Of a stretch of 64,000 bases of DNA, positions 21,431 through 32,989 are shown one piece after another (positions within the stretch are counted from its first letter, which is position 1; each line of letters opens with the position of its first letter). The notes below the pieces were generated by a model. It ran no database searches. It saw only the letters and a list, made by a program, of their open reading frames with translations, and was not told the DNA's origin. The translations under genes were made by a program, and so were the position numbers. Origin of the DNA: Phellopilus nigrolimitatus. Lineage: Eukaryota > Basidiomycota > Agaricomycetes > Hymenochaetales > Hymenochaetaceae. The stretch lies in assembly GCA_021029095.1 (NCBI GenBank), contig JAJOHG010000140.1, positions 1 to 64,000 of the forward strand, written 5' to 3'.

Positions 21431-22640
21431 TGAAGACCTCGACGAGCACTGTCGTTTCGGTGTGAACTTCGCGTGCGAGGAGAGCGAAGTCGAGGTCCCG
21501 TTTGCGGCGCTCGTGATCTCCGCGTCAATGTCCATATCGCCTTCGCCCTCTCTCTCCCCCTCGCCATCGAGGAGTGCGTCCTCCTCCCCGACGTTCCCGT
21601 TTCCATTGCCGTCGAGTAGGCCCTCCTAGTTCAGTTTCGAGCCACGGCTGCCTGTGCCTCCTCCTCCGGTAACCGCTGTGGCGGTCCGCGCGTGAGACTG
21701 GCTATGCTGGTGAGGAAGGACGGGCGAGGAAGAACCGTTTGCGTACTGGTCGTGTGTCGAGATGGAGTTGATATAAGGCGGCGTCGGCGGGCGCCTGTGC
21801 GCATTCTGGCTTGCCAGTCCACTCGCACTGATATTTGTGGCGGCCGAGGGATACATCTGGCCCTGACTGAGATGCGAGGATTCCGCAGGATACAGCCTCC
21901 CGCTCGCCACCGCAGAGGCGTACGCAGACACCGGCGAGCCGGAGTGCGAGCGGCTCGAGCCCGCTCGGCTCTCTGGGTCGCGTTCGTGCACCCCGATAAT
22001 GGCTCACGGGCCTGGGGCTCAGCAACTGTGACTGCGTCTGTGCGCCCCCAGTGTGGTGGTTAACCAACAGCGTGTCCTGGCGCGCAGTCGCACGAGCGCG
22101 GCCGACCGACGCGTGCTGGCTCTGGCCCGCAGAGTGCGCGAGCGTGGACTGGGACTGCGAATGCGCGAGGCCGGAGTGCGATGAGCGGTGCGCAATCATC
22201 TGCGCTTGCTGGCTTGCGCTCACTGAGTCCAGCGTACCGCGGCGCCCGACACGCTTCATCTTCTTGCGGCACCGGTCGCACACAGTGCAGCTCAGCGCCC
22301 TTCGACTGGGCGGTTGAGCGCGCATGAGTGGCGGCGGCGACGGCGGCGGTTTGCTTTTGCGGCGGCGACAAAGGTTGTTGCTGTTGCTCTTGTGGCGGCG
22401 GCTGCCGATGTTGCTGCTGTTGCTGCTGCAGGCCATATTCGTGCCGCCGTCGTTTCGGCGGCTTGTAATGCTGCTGAGCGTAGCGGTCCGCGCGAACTCG
22501 AGAGGTTGGTGCACGGCGCGCAAAGTCGAGGCGAAAAGACGAAGTCAGCGCAAGTTGAGCGGCACGAGCTCACTCGGTCGTTGCCGACGCGCCCGCCATG
22601 CCCATGCGGTCTACGGTGTCCTTGAGTTGAGCGATGAATC
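21430..22640 (-). pseudogene. Unrecognised Ser/His/Gln-rich protein, copy A2
   Basis: Longer copy of the protein at 560-1123. From N to C it shows a Gln/His-rich region, a CDRCRKKMKRVGRRGTLDS-like basic stretch with a Cys pair, Ser/His/Gln repeats (HSQSQSTLAHSAGQSQ), RRPPTPPYINSIS, and an acidic end (NVGEEDALLDGEGEREGEGD). Frames change at least twice. The single Cys pair is not enough to name a zinc finger class. It is also the piece next to the AT-rich element. Confidence 0.5.
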
Positions 22641-22649
22641 ACTGGTAGC

Positions 22650-22985
22650 TTGGCATGACGTCTGCGCCAGCCAGCGTTCTACCCTGTATGCGCGACTGTC
22701 GACACCGTGCGCGCTCCCGACCCACTCCCACTTATAACCCCGACGAGGGCCACGCACCTTCCGTGCCGTCGCAATCGCCCTCGGCATTGCGATCCCATCC
22801 AACTCCCGACCCGCCCTCGATTATGTCGTCGCCCCCTCGCCCGCACTGCACCAAAACCTATGGTCCTCGCTCCATGCGCGCGATTGACAACCCTTCTCGA
22901 GGTACTTCGACTTCCTGCACCGTCGACACCTGGCGAACACCCGCGGGAACGACTTTCATTTGCCACAAAGTACTAGACTAGGTTG
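22650..22985 (-). pseudogene. Unrecognised fragment shared with 16.4-16.6 kb
   Basis: A minus-strand run around SGSGSGARTVSTVAH matches 16490-16560. No family is recognised. Confidence 0.35.
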
Positions 22986-23014
22986 GGGGCCCTTGTAAAA
23001 TTTAAGAAATGACA

Positions 23015-25325
23015 AGAAGAAAGACGTACTGTTAGCACGCCGTTTTATCCCGCCGTGGCTCTCGTCTCCCCGGCGCGCGCTGCGCACGATGACCCCGCCC
23101 AATACTGAATTTCTGGCGGTAAGAAAAGCGGCGGGTTTGGTAAACTACTCTCCGTCGGACTTGGGCGAAACGTGAAGCACTCGACGAGCGAGCGAGAACA
23201 CGTTGGTCATCCGCGGCGACGCCATGCTGGACAGAGAGGTAGGCGATGGCGGTGTTAGACCAGAGGAAATCGCGATGGCCTTCTCCTTCTCCTTCCCGCG
23301 CCCGGATAGCGACTTGAGGAAGCCGCCCTTCCTGAGCTCCACCGACGCCGACGCGGTTGAGCGCGCATTTGCCGTCGCGCCAGTCCTAATCCACGCGCCT
23401 CCTCTCCAGCATGAGTTATCCCTCGATCCAGCGGCTGCGGTAGATGTCGATGGCGTGCTCGCGCAACCGTCGCTCTTGTCCAGTGCGGCTTGTAAAACAC
23501 CTGGCGTACGTGCGGGTACCTGCCACGATAAGCGAGGAGCTGCAGCGAAAGCAGTACGTCCTCTTCGCGAACGGACCTGGCTCCTCCATACCGTGATGAT
23601 GGCGGTGGTTATGATGGTGGTGTCGGTGCGTCGCACACAGGGTGGGGTCCGCCGCTGCCGGTGAAGGCGAGGCAGCAGCAGCGGCACAGCGCGTCGCTTG
23701 GATGGGTTGAGATTCGATTCGCCGCGGCGCCGCGAGCAGGCGAGCTCCACGCTGGAGCCGCATTCGTACCGTCCGCGCCGACAGGCATCGCGACACGCAC
23801 AGGCGGGTGTGCATGCGCGCGCATGGGGTGAACTTGCCAGGACAGCACGCGGCGTGAGGTCCTCTCGTCCGTGCGCGTGGCCTTGGTGTTCACGCGTCAT
23901 GTTGCGGGTAAAAGTCAGGGTATTCGCGAGTGTGCGCGGCGTGGAATCGATCGCGCCGGGCGCGCCAGGAAGGGTGCCCATCGCCGAGTTGTCGTTGACG
24001 TTTTGGTCGAGCGCCACGATCCCATCAGACACGCCGTCGTCCGCCGTGTTCGTGTTGGTGATGATGTGCGCATCGAGGTCGACGTCGACAGTATTGGAGG
24101 CTCCGGCCACGGCTACACCGGTCGCACCTGCTCCTGTTGGGGATGGCGAGTCGGAGACGATGCCAGCAGTCCGTCATGGATGTGAAAGGGATGGTGGGGG
24201 CGGCATGTTCTTGACTGCATCTTGATCCTGCGTCATCGACGTCTCCCAACTCAACATCCGCGTCCTCCTCGGTCTCCGTGTCCGGTCGCGATGTCGACGC
24301 AGACGGCGTCGTCGTCCTAGAACCCAGTAGCGCAGGGTTTGCAAAAGTGTCCGTTGACACCATCGTCTCCGCATCCGAAGCTGTTCGTTCTTAGGGTGGC
24401 GTCAGCTGAGCAAGCGCGAAGAAAGTCAAGAAATCGAACTCACCTCGACAATCGCGAAAGACCGTTCTCGCGCAAGAAAGCGGACGAGCTCATGTGCCTT
24501 CTCTCGCTGGCGCTCTCGAGCTGCTGCCGCCTGAACTGTCTTTGTTCGCGGGTCTCGCGCGAAATGCCGCTCGCGCTCGCACCCGGACCAACAGCGAAGC
24601 CTTTAGATGCGAGTCAGGCCTCGAGAACGCAGCCGACGACCTCTAGAGTGCCCGCCTGCACGACGCGACTCCGTCTGGGCTCCGATCCCCGTACGCCGAG
24701 CTTCGCTTTGAGCGAACAAAAAACGATATGCGGTGTGCTGGTCAAAGGATTTGGGGTTGAGAGTGGGAGTGGGCGGCGGGCAGGGAAGTCCAGGAGGAGA
24801 GAGGCCGTAGATGGGGCGGAGGGAGAGACAAAAATCGCGCAGGAGGCGGACAAGGCGCTCCAAGCCGCCGTCGCAAGTGAGGATCTCCCAGATCCGCGGC
24901 GAAGTCGAAGTGAGGTACATGAGGGGGGTGAGCGGATTGAGCAGCGGGAGTGGGGACGTGGTTCCAAGCGCTGTAATCGAGTTTCTCGGTCAGCGTCGAG
25001 CATGGCGGCGGAGGCACACGACTTATACTCACCTCTCCCGTCATACAAATGGGACCTGAAGCACACGCAGGCTCTGGTCCGCGGGGAATGCGAGGTTCGA
25101 CTCGCGCATAGTGGCTTCAAAGGTATTCGGGTTACGTTCGTAGTTGTTGAAGCGCTACTGCGCGATGGTCGACGTTGTTGCTGTTGCTGTCGTGGGCAAT
25201 GGGCGGGCCGGGCCGATCGCCCAACTCGTAGTCTGATTGCGGCGAGATCGTCGCCAGTCGTCTGCGTCTAGATGTTTGTGTTCGTATTCCCTCGTCCGAG
25301 TAGATCATCGTCGCGGTCGCAGTCG
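23015..25325 (-). pseudogene. samB/MUB1 pseudogene, copy 4 (longest toward the C-terminus)
   Basis: Minus-strand copy that includes the armadillo-like block (ILTCDGGLERLVRLLRDF near 24880), the acidic linker, FYKPHW, TNVFSLARRVL and, at 23020-23110, EIQYWAGVIVRSA followed by GDESHGGIKRRAN. In samB/MUB1 that last block directly precedes the MYND finger. Here the Cys residues that should follow are replaced, and the copy stops. It confirms the family assignment for all copies. Frame shifts are frequent. Its 5' end meets leader scrap L6. Confidence 0.75.
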
Positions 25326-25364
25326 AGCGGAGAGGAGACATGGGCGGGCGACGCGTAACTAGAA

Positions 25365-25528
25365 GATCGCTGTCCTCGGGCTGTGCCGCACAGCGATCAA
25401 TTCGACTTCGGCGACGATCGTCTTCATGCGTGCCAGGTCTGACAAGCAAAAAACACATAACGGAAAGTAAGTTCAGATTTCTATTCTACTATACAAAAAT
25501 TTCTCTAATTTTCATTTTCAGGCGCTTT
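25365..25528. repeat. Leader scrap L6 (plus-strand half)
   Basis: Carries CTGTCCTCGGGCTGTGCCGC, the GTGCCAGGTCTGACAAGCA intron start, ATTCTACTATACAAAAAT and a pyrimidine-tract AG at about 25521. The polyGln exon half is missing, replaced by samB DNA. Confidence 0.6.
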
Positions 25529-25735
25529 CCCGCTCAGCATGGCGGCGCAACCTAGCAAATCGACCAGTGCCGCCCCTTCCCCTACTGGACCTCTCCCCAG
25601 TCTAACAACCCGGACACGCCCTTCGCGACGCGCGCCATTTGCACCAGGGACACCCACGCCGTTGTCCCGAGAGCGCATGGGCGGTGGGCTCGCGCGACCG
25701 CACTGACGTTGGGGGCCCTGAAGCGCAGCGTTTGG
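25529..25735 (+). pseudogene. Short unrecognised fragment after leader L6
   Basis: The plus-strand frame starts MAAQPSKSTSAAPSP. It soon loses similarity to anything I know. Confidence 0.3.
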
Positions 25736-25739
25736 GTAG

Positions 25740-27660
25740 CAGTCGACGCCAGACGCGTGGCGAAGCGTACTCGCGCCCACGGCGCTCGCGATCCTTCGCG
25801 TCCCTCACAAGCTCTCGCGCGTCTACCCTGATATGCTCGCGACCTGCGTCATCGTACCCCATGCGCGCGACGCTATGCGCATGTGCATTGTTGTCGTATT
25901 TCGGATCGAACCTGCTGTCGTACTTTATTCCGTTCGTTTCGGGCGGCGCGGGAACGACAACGGACCCTGCGCCAACGGTCTCGCGGTCACGAACAGGCGG
26001 TTGGGTGGGGGTCGTACGTTCTAGGAGACGTGTGAAGGAGCGGCACAGCGGGGAGCGCGGTTGGGTGCGCGGAAAGAGGATGGGACGCGTGGATGTGAGA
26101 GTACGGCGGGCTGGCGGCATGCGCGCGTACATGCTGAGGCGGGGAGAGCGAAGGCTGTAGATACACAAGTAGTCAGTATATCGTCCCAAGTATTCGCAAA
26201 GAAGAAAAAAGGCAACGTACGGAATCAACTTCCATGTCCCACCCGCCGACCCTGCGCCTCTTCTCATCGAAGTCCTTTTCGCACTCGTCGTTAAGCAGAT
26301 CCTCTGGCTCCGGCCGCTCCTGCTCCCATGGCTGCGTTTCGAGGGCACGACGCCCGCAGCGGACATTGAAAACCCCGTGACAGACGGCGGCAGGGGGAGC
26401 GAAAGCATGTGGAAAGACGCGCTCTGTTGAGAGCTTTGCCTTAGGTGGACCAATCCTTGCCCGTGTCCGTGGCCGGGAGACGGATAGAGTGCAGACGACG
26501 TGCCTCCAGGGTGAGGTGCCAGCAGAGCGCGGGAGTATCGCAGCGAAGTGGATGACGCAGGTGGCGCGGGATGTGCACCTGGTCCCGTGAGCATGCTACT
26601 TCCGGAGGACGGGGCGCCGATGGCGTGCGGCACGGGAAGAGAAGGCAGACCGAGAGAATCGTCCCTTCGTTCGTGCTGAAAATGCGGGCTCTTGGGAGAA
26701 GCGGCGGTCGGGTAACTGGGGTATGCCACGGTGTGCGACGCCGTCGAGAGGAGGCGCGCAAAAGCGGTGTGCGCGTCGGCGGAGCGGAGCGAGCACGCGG
26801 GCTCGTACCGTTCGACCTCGGTGAACTGCGCACACAGACTGCAGCGACGCAGCGATGTCCACATGAGCACTGTGCAGAATACATTCAGCAAGCGAAAAAG
26901 AAAATCTAAGAAAATCTGCTGCTTACCACTCAGCGCGGTCCGCGCGTGCCTCAGCATCGGAGACGGCCTCCACGACGCTCCCGGGGACTTTGGACTCCGC
27001 TTTCACGTCCTTCTCCCTTTCTCTTTTCTCCGTCCACATTTGGGCCGGAGGAACTCTAGAAGGTAGGCCTTGGACCGACGCCAGAAAGCGCTCTGCGCGA
27101 GTGGCGTGGCTCTGCGCGACGGTAAGTTCGCGACGGAGGGCGTCCGCGTCTGCAAGCGCGGAGGAAAGAAGAAGCGCTAGTTGGAAGGGAGCCCGGGCAG
27201 CGGCAAGTTGGGCGGCATGGTTGAGGAACGGAGACGACGTTGAGTTTGAATGCAGGGGCTTGGGAGAGGCGAAGGAGCCGCGGCTACCGGCGATTACGGA
27301 TACTGTTGAACAGGTAAAGCCGTGTGCGAGAGCGTCGAAGACGGGGACGCTAGAGTCTGACATAGATTGGTCCACCGATTGGTCCTCGTCTCGAGAGAGT
27401 AAGGGACGTCCTGCGCAGCGCCAGCGGGCTTGCGGCCACAGGCGGGGGAAGCTGTGGGAGCGACGGCGGAGTGGCCGACTTGACGATGCTGGCCAGCCCG
27501 GGCGGGCTCTTTCGTCGCTGTGTTCGTCGTTGTCGTCGTGGAGATGGTTGAGCCCGAGTGGGGGGCGCCGTCTCGGGCAGAGCGGGGACGGGAGACACGG
27601 ACATGCGGTGGATGGCTCGAGGGAGTCAAGGTCGTCGTCGGGGAGTCGGGGGACGTCAAG
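25740..27660 (-). pseudogene. Unrecognised coiled-coil gene C, copy C3
   Basis: Third long copy of gene C with the same block order: Ser/Pro-rich region, ALADADALRRELTVAQSHAT, intron near 26910, His/Pro-rich part, the exon at 26200-26340 (DEKRRRVGGWDME), and a charged exon with GYDDAGREHIRVDARELV. Compared with C2 it keeps a longer LLNDECEKD run in the Trp-containing exon. Frames are broken. It is joined to samB copy 5 upstream, the same pairing as C2 with samB copy 3, so the samB-gene C chimera was itself duplicated. Confidence 0.5.
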
Positions 27661-29515
27661 GGCAGGGACGACGGGGGAGGGGAGAAGAAGAGTTAAGCAC
27701 CGCGTGCCGCTTGAACGGGAGACACGAGATTCGACCCGGCCGCGCCGCTGCGAGCAGGCAAGGTCCGCGCAGGACCCGCAGTCGTGCCGTCCGCGCCGAC
27801 AGACATCGCGACAGGCACTGGCGGGTGTGCATGCGCGCGTATGGGTAAACTCGCCAGGAGGGCACGGCGGCGTGAGCTCTTCTCGCCTGTGCGCGTGGCC
27901 GTGGTGATGGTAGTGCTCGTGCGTCATGTTGTGAGTATTGAGGGTTACGGTATTCGCGCGTGTGCGCGGCGCGGCGTCGATCGCGGCGGGCGCGCCAGGT
28001 GGGGCGCCCATCGCCAAGTTGTCGTTGACGTTTTGGTCGAGCGCCACGATCCCATCGGATACGCCGTCGTTCGCCGCGTTCGTGTTGATGATGGTGTGCG
28101 CATCGAGGTCGACGTCGACAGTATCGGAGGCTCTGCTGGGGATGGCGAGTCGGAGACGATGCCAATAGTCCGTCGTAGATGAGAAAGGGATGGTGGGGGT
28201 GGCGTATTCTCATCCGCGTCCTGATCCTGCGTCATCGACGTCTCCATCTCAACATCCGCGACATCCTCGGTCTCTGTGTCCGGTCGCGATGTCGATACGG
28301 ACGGCGTTGCAGACTCGGTCACGCGCCCACGTACGGTGCGACTCTGGGATTACCGGTCCTGGCATGGGCAGCTCTTGTGAACCATCACCGACATCTACGT
28401 CCCAAGATACGCCGCGCCACCAATGCCCGAACGTCCTGTCCAGGGACAATGACCGTGCCCGTTGGCATCCCAGAACCCATCGGCGTAGCATTTGCAGAAG
28501 TGTCAGTTGACACTGTCGTCTCCGAAGTGGCGATTGCTCTGTTCGTCCTTAGGGCGGCGTCAAGATGAGTAAGCGCGAAGAAAGTCAAGAACAATCGGAG
28601 GACTCACCTCGACAATCGCGAAAAGACCGTTCTCGCGCAAGAAGGCGGATGAGCTCATGTGCCTTCTCTCGCTGGCGCTCTCGAGCTGCTGCCGCTCACG
28701 CTGTCTTTGTTCGCGGGTCTCGCGCGGGATGCCGCTCACGCTCGCACTCGGACCAACAGCGAACCCAACAACGCGGGCCAGGTCTCGAGAACGCAACCGA
28801 CGACCTCCAGCGTGCCCGCCTGCACGACGCGGCTCCGGATGGGCTCCCGTTGATGTTGACTACGCTTTGAAATGCAAGCGGAAAGCCGTATGCGGCGTGC
28901 CGGTCAAAGAATTGTGATTGAGAGTCGGAATGGGCGGCGGGCGGGGAAGTCCAGGAGGCGAGAGGCCGTAATGGCGGAGGGGTTCTCTGGCGGCGGCGAG
29001 GAGAGAGGAAAATCACGCAGGAGGCGGACAAGGCGCTCCAGGCCGCCGTCGCAGGTGAGGATCCCCCGGATGCGCGGGGAGATCGAAGTGAGATACGTGA
29101 GGTGGGTAAGTGAATTGAGCAACGGGAGCGAAGACGTGGTGTCAAGCGCTGTAATCGCATTTCTCGGTCAGCGTCGAGCATGGCGCCGGTGGCGATGGGA
29201 ACACGACTGAGACTCACCTTTCCTATCGTAGAATTGGAACGTGACGCACACGCAGGCTCAGTTCTGCGCAGGGAACGCGAAGTTCGACTCGCGCATAGTG
29301 GCTTCAGAGGTATTCGGGCTGTGCTCGTAGCTGTTGAAGCGCTATTACACGGTGTAGTCGACGTTGTTGCTGTTGCTGCCGTGGGCAATGGGCGGGCCGA
29401 TCGCCCAACTCGTAGTCTGATTGCGGCAAAAGTGTCGCCACTCGTCTGCGTCTAGAGGCGTGTGTTCGTATGTCCTCGTCTGAGTAGAACGTCGTCGCGG
29501 TCGCAGTCGAGCGGA
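27660..29515 (-). pseudogene. samB/MUB1 pseudogene, copy 5
   Basis: Minus-strand N-terminal half: an Asn-rich start (SNSNNVDY), SLTHLTYLTSISPRIRGILT followed by CDGGLERLVRLLRDF, a Gln/Arg-rich helix, the acidic linker (VEMETSMTQDQDADE) and the His-rich HEHYHHHGHAH stretch. It keeps a longer linker around 28320-28520 than the other copies (VIVPGQDVRALVARRI). It is frame-shifted and joined to gene C before the FYKPR block. Confidence 0.7.
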
Positions 29516-29621
29516 GAGGAGATATGGGGCGGGCGACGCGTGGCAGACGTGGGGGTCGGCGTGCGGACTTCGACACGAGGGGCAGCGTCCTACGTGAGAA
29601 CGGCATACTAGATTTGGGTGC

Positions 29622-29910
29622 AAGTCTACCGATGTCTACCATGTCTACACCAGCTTTAGCCGATGTCTACACTGTCTACCACCGGGTTGAGCCGATGTCT
29701 ACCATGTCTACTACCGGCTCGACCCGATGTCTACCATGTCTACCTCGGCTCTAGCCGATGTCTACCCTCTTTAGCCGAGTCTACACATGTCTAGCCGATG
29801 TCTACATGTGTATATCCCGAAAACATCCGAGTCTACACACGTCGATCCCGCGCCGATCCGAGTCTACCTAAGGGTCCATTTGATGTCTACCACTGTCTAC
29901 CTCCCCTCTA
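29622..29910. repeat. GTCTAC minisatellite
   Basis: About 16 occurrences of GTCTAC in under 300 bases, mostly as GATGTCTACC and CATGTCTACC units with short variable spacers such as CTTTAGCC or GGCTCGACC. It is an imperfect tandem array between samB copy 5 and the acetate kinase remnant. Confidence 0.9.
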
Positions 29911-30165
29911 TCTCCTCTTCCTCGGCACCTAAAAATACGAAATAATAAGGACAAAATTTGGGATATTCCAAAACCCCCATCCGTGCCTGGGGAACATGAA
30001 CGGGGGAATGGGGGAAGCGGGATACTCAAAAGGGAAGTTGACCCATCTTCCCTCGCTTCCGAAACCTAGGTTCGTTCGCTTCCTCGAGAAGCATACGTGT
30101 TTCGACAAGATCCACGTCAAGTATGTGTCACTGTGTTGTACACGGTGGCGATTATCCTCGACCCG
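29911..30165. other. Flank between minisatellite and acetate kinase fragment
   Basis: A plus-strand frame is open here, but I recognise no domain. It may be upstream coding sequence of the acetate kinase fragment. Confidence 0.25.
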
Positions 30166-30800
30166 TGTGCATCTCGAGAAAGTTATACCACCACATCGAA
30201 AGCCTCTCCGATCTCGCACCCCTGTAAGTTACCAGTTCATTTTCTTATTCTGTTGTTACAACGCATCCTTATTCCTACCCATCCAGGCACAATGGTCGCG
30301 CACCAGTCGTAATCGAGGAATGCCTCAAGATCCTCCCCGACGCAGACTCAATCGCCTTCTTCGACTCCATGTTCCATTCGATGCTCCCGTACTGCGTCGT
30401 CAAGTACGCAATCGACCCGTCTGTCGCTGATCCCAAGGGCCTCCGCAAGTACGGATTTCACGGTCTCTCGTGTAAGCACTCCCGCACAAATACTAGCATA
30501 ATCTGAATCTTGCCTCCAGACTCGTACATCCTTCGCGCTGTCGCCACGCGCAGCTCAAAACGCCAATCGAGAAGACAACCTTTATTGTGATGCATCTTGA
30601 CGTAGGCGCGTCAGTCTGCGCGGTTGCAGCGTCGACACCTCCATGGAGCTAACCCCACTGGACGGCCTCCCAGGTGCGATGCGCGCCGACCACGTAGTCT
30701 CCTCGCTCATCTTCCACTAACCATTGTCAGCGCCATCAGCCGCAAAGCCGCCGAGGCTGAGGCCGTCAAAACTACGAATGTCCGTCCCTTTTTTTCCCTC
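30166..30800 (+). pseudogene. Acetate kinase fragment
   Basis: Plus-strand remnant of acetate kinase, which interconverts acetyl phosphate and acetate. Blocks are RKLYHHIESLSDLAP, an intron (30219-30287), APVVIEECLKILPD, FDSMFHSMLPYCVVKYAI, GLRKYGFHGLS, then an intron and, in shifted frames, the VMHLDVGASVCAV and SMELTPLDGLPGAM runs that form the phosphate-binding and substrate loops. The GNGASxC-like loop has Asn replaced. The N-terminal and C-terminal thirds are missing. It pairs functionally with the phosphoketolase fragment at 12 kb. Confidence 0.8.
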
Positions 30801-30839
30801 TGCACTTGCTACTTGACAGCGAAGTGAACAGGCGCAGGA

Positions 30840-31150
30840 TATCTTAAGACAGACAAGCGGGCTGGGCCGTACTGGACACTGGAGAGGGACGCGTGCGGAT
30901 GAAGAGCCTGGTGTGTCGGACAGATGATCTGGGCTCCAGGTATAGTTGCTCGACGCACTTACCGGTCGGTTTGCTCTGTAGATCGAGATTAAAACTGCCG
31001 TCTCGTCTGTAAACACGCCAGCTCGCGCACATTTTGTCCTTATCGCCTGCACCACGCGACGCCCCGAACTTCGCCACGGACGTGATGTATTCCTGCACAT
31101 GAAGCCTGGACTTCTCGAGGAGACATCGCTGTATGTACACTCGTTGATTT
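30840..31150 (-). pseudogene. Unrecognised minus-strand fragment
   Basis: The open minus frame of 98 codons contains HVQEYITSVAKFGASRGAG and KMCASWRVYRRDGSFNLDL, with a GTAAG-like donor after KPTG. It looks protein-like, but no family is recognised. Confidence 0.3.
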
Positions 31151-31274
31151 CGAGGAGCCGCCTTCTAGCCTGCGTGCACGCTGCTTTCGCGTATGCTTTG
31201 AGCGATGCTTGTTATTGCAGAACAGTCCGAGAAGTTTCTTTCATTGTGAGTCTTTATCGAATGTGTACTTCTTT

Positions 31275-31885
31275 AGACTCCATCCCAAAAGCTGTCACCC
31301 TCATGCACGCGAACCGGCGGAGGCTTAGATGCGGGCGCGCAACGCGGCGCGTATTCACCCAAGCAGATGCATGAGCGCAAAGCGGCGCTCGTCAATATGC
31401 ATTTCCTTGCTTTGGTGTACCTGCTCGCGCACGTCGTGCCCGACGCAGCGATGCCACGATCGGATGCCGCGCGCGCGCTTGCAGTGCGCTCTTCGATGCA
31501 GTACACTGTGCATCTCATGCAGTGTCTGCTGCGCTCGAGCGGGGCGCTGCTGGATTATCAGCACGACGCACTAGCGCTTTTCCAGAGAGGGTATGAATAA
31601 ATCGAACGCGCGCTCGAGAGCGGGCACACGTTCCCCTGGGCGGCACTCGCGCGGTTGCAGGCGCCCAAGTTCCTCAGCGACATCGTGGAGTCTGCTGGGT
31701 GCTGTGTACCTCGACAACAACGGCAACATGAACGCGGTACTCGGTGTGCTGGAGCGGCCAGGGTTAATGTCCGTGTTGCGTCGCGTCGTGCGCGAGGGAG
31801 TAGACATGCGGCATCCGGTGTCGCGCGTCATGGATTGGGCAGGGAAGCATCAACTAACGAAACAGCTAGAGTGGTGTGTGGCCTG
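31275..31885 (+). pseudogene. Dicer-like RNase III fragment, copy 2
   Basis: Second copy of the Dicer C-terminal fragment. It shows HLMQCLLRSSGALLDYQHDA, LALFQRGYE, LQAPKFLSDIVES, and in another frame VYLDNNGNMNAVLGVLERP and EGVDMRHPVSRVMDWAGK. It differs from copy 1 by scattered substitutions and indels. It is again frame-shifted, and again lies tail to tail with SEC61. Confidence 0.75.
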
Positions 31886-32039
31886 AGATAGTGGCAAAGT
31901 AAGTGTACACTCGTGGCTGATAGCGTTGAGCTTACATCGGGGACAGCGGTATAATAGGAAGGCGCGATTCCGTGTAGTTGGAAAGGGCACAAAACTCTTG
32001 CTCGACAGGTACGGCGGGCTTGAAGTTGACGAGTCTTAG

Positions 32040-32975
32040 AACCTGTAGATTTAAAATTAGGATTCATACTTTGTCCTTGTCGTTTCTTGCAACTTATAAA
32101 CCAGCAGTTTTGTTATTCATTCCCGGAGACCACGAAGTCAGCGAAGGAGCGAAAGAGCCACAGCAGACAATTTTATATGTATCCCAACTCAAAAAGCGCA
32201 AGCCCGCGGCTGGCGCAACGCGCATGGTACATCTTTTGATATTAGCCCAGCCAAGACTCGATCTCACTCGAGAAGCCGCTCAGCAGTCCGCCAGAATATA
32301 AACCGAACTCAGGTCGCAGCAGGACATACCAGACCGAGCCGTATGTACACGCACATCCGCGGAAGAAACGGTAATGAGAACAAAAACTAGCCCAGAATGT
32401 CGCCGAACGCGGCCATCTCGGGGCTACTCGATTCACGAATGCCGATTTCCCAGTCTGAAAGTGTGATAAGTAAGAAAACGCGATGATAAACAAGGGAAAG
32501 GGACTCACAACTGTAGATGATGGTGACGGCCATGAGAATGCCAGTACTGCCAGCATTAGCGTCGATGAAATGGTGGGCAATGAAGAGGGATGGCGCCGCC
32601 GAATGCAGCCGCCGTTAGCATAACGCGCTTGACTCCTTGCACAGCAAACCCTCCCGGTGACTGGCCATGACAAACCGTCGCGTGGACCCGAGCCAGACAC
32701 CTCGATCCACGTCTTCGAGAAGAGTTCGGACACAAATATGATGAAAATGACGTAGATCGCGGTGTGGATGTGGTGGTCGAGCAATGCCGCACGAAGCGTG
32801 TGTAGTGGGGACATGTAGTAGGCGATCCCGCCGGTCAATCAAACCCGAGGCGAATCTTCGAGCAGCTCCCATATGCCGAGGAGGCGCACGGGAAGGTCGT
32901 CCGGGAAGCGACTCGTGAGCATCTGGCTGACAATGAAGACATCGCTCGTGAGCACGCTCTCGAGTTCTATCTGCA
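32040..32975 (-). pseudogene. SEC61 alpha C-terminal fragment, copy 2
   Basis: A longer copy than the one at 9.7 kb. It begins with SQMLTSRFPDDLPVRLLGIW and continues [49 protein letters not shown], then damaged GHREG/KRV blocks, and ends with PEMAAFGDILG and a TAG stop at about 32395. The downstream 350 bases match the flank of copy 1. A stop interrupts the frame before GGIAYY, and part of the last loop is deleted. The presence of shared non-coding flank shows DNA-level duplication. Confidence 0.85.
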
Positions 32976-32989
32976 CAGGAATTTACGCA

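Noticed and set aside
22320..22445. GCT/TTG triplet runs as a regulatory repeat
   Set aside because: They are explained as Gln/Ala codon runs of the minus-strand fragment.
29622..29910. Possible CRISPR-like array
   Set aside because: The GTCTAC units are irregular in length and spacing and the organism is a eukaryote. It is a minisatellite.
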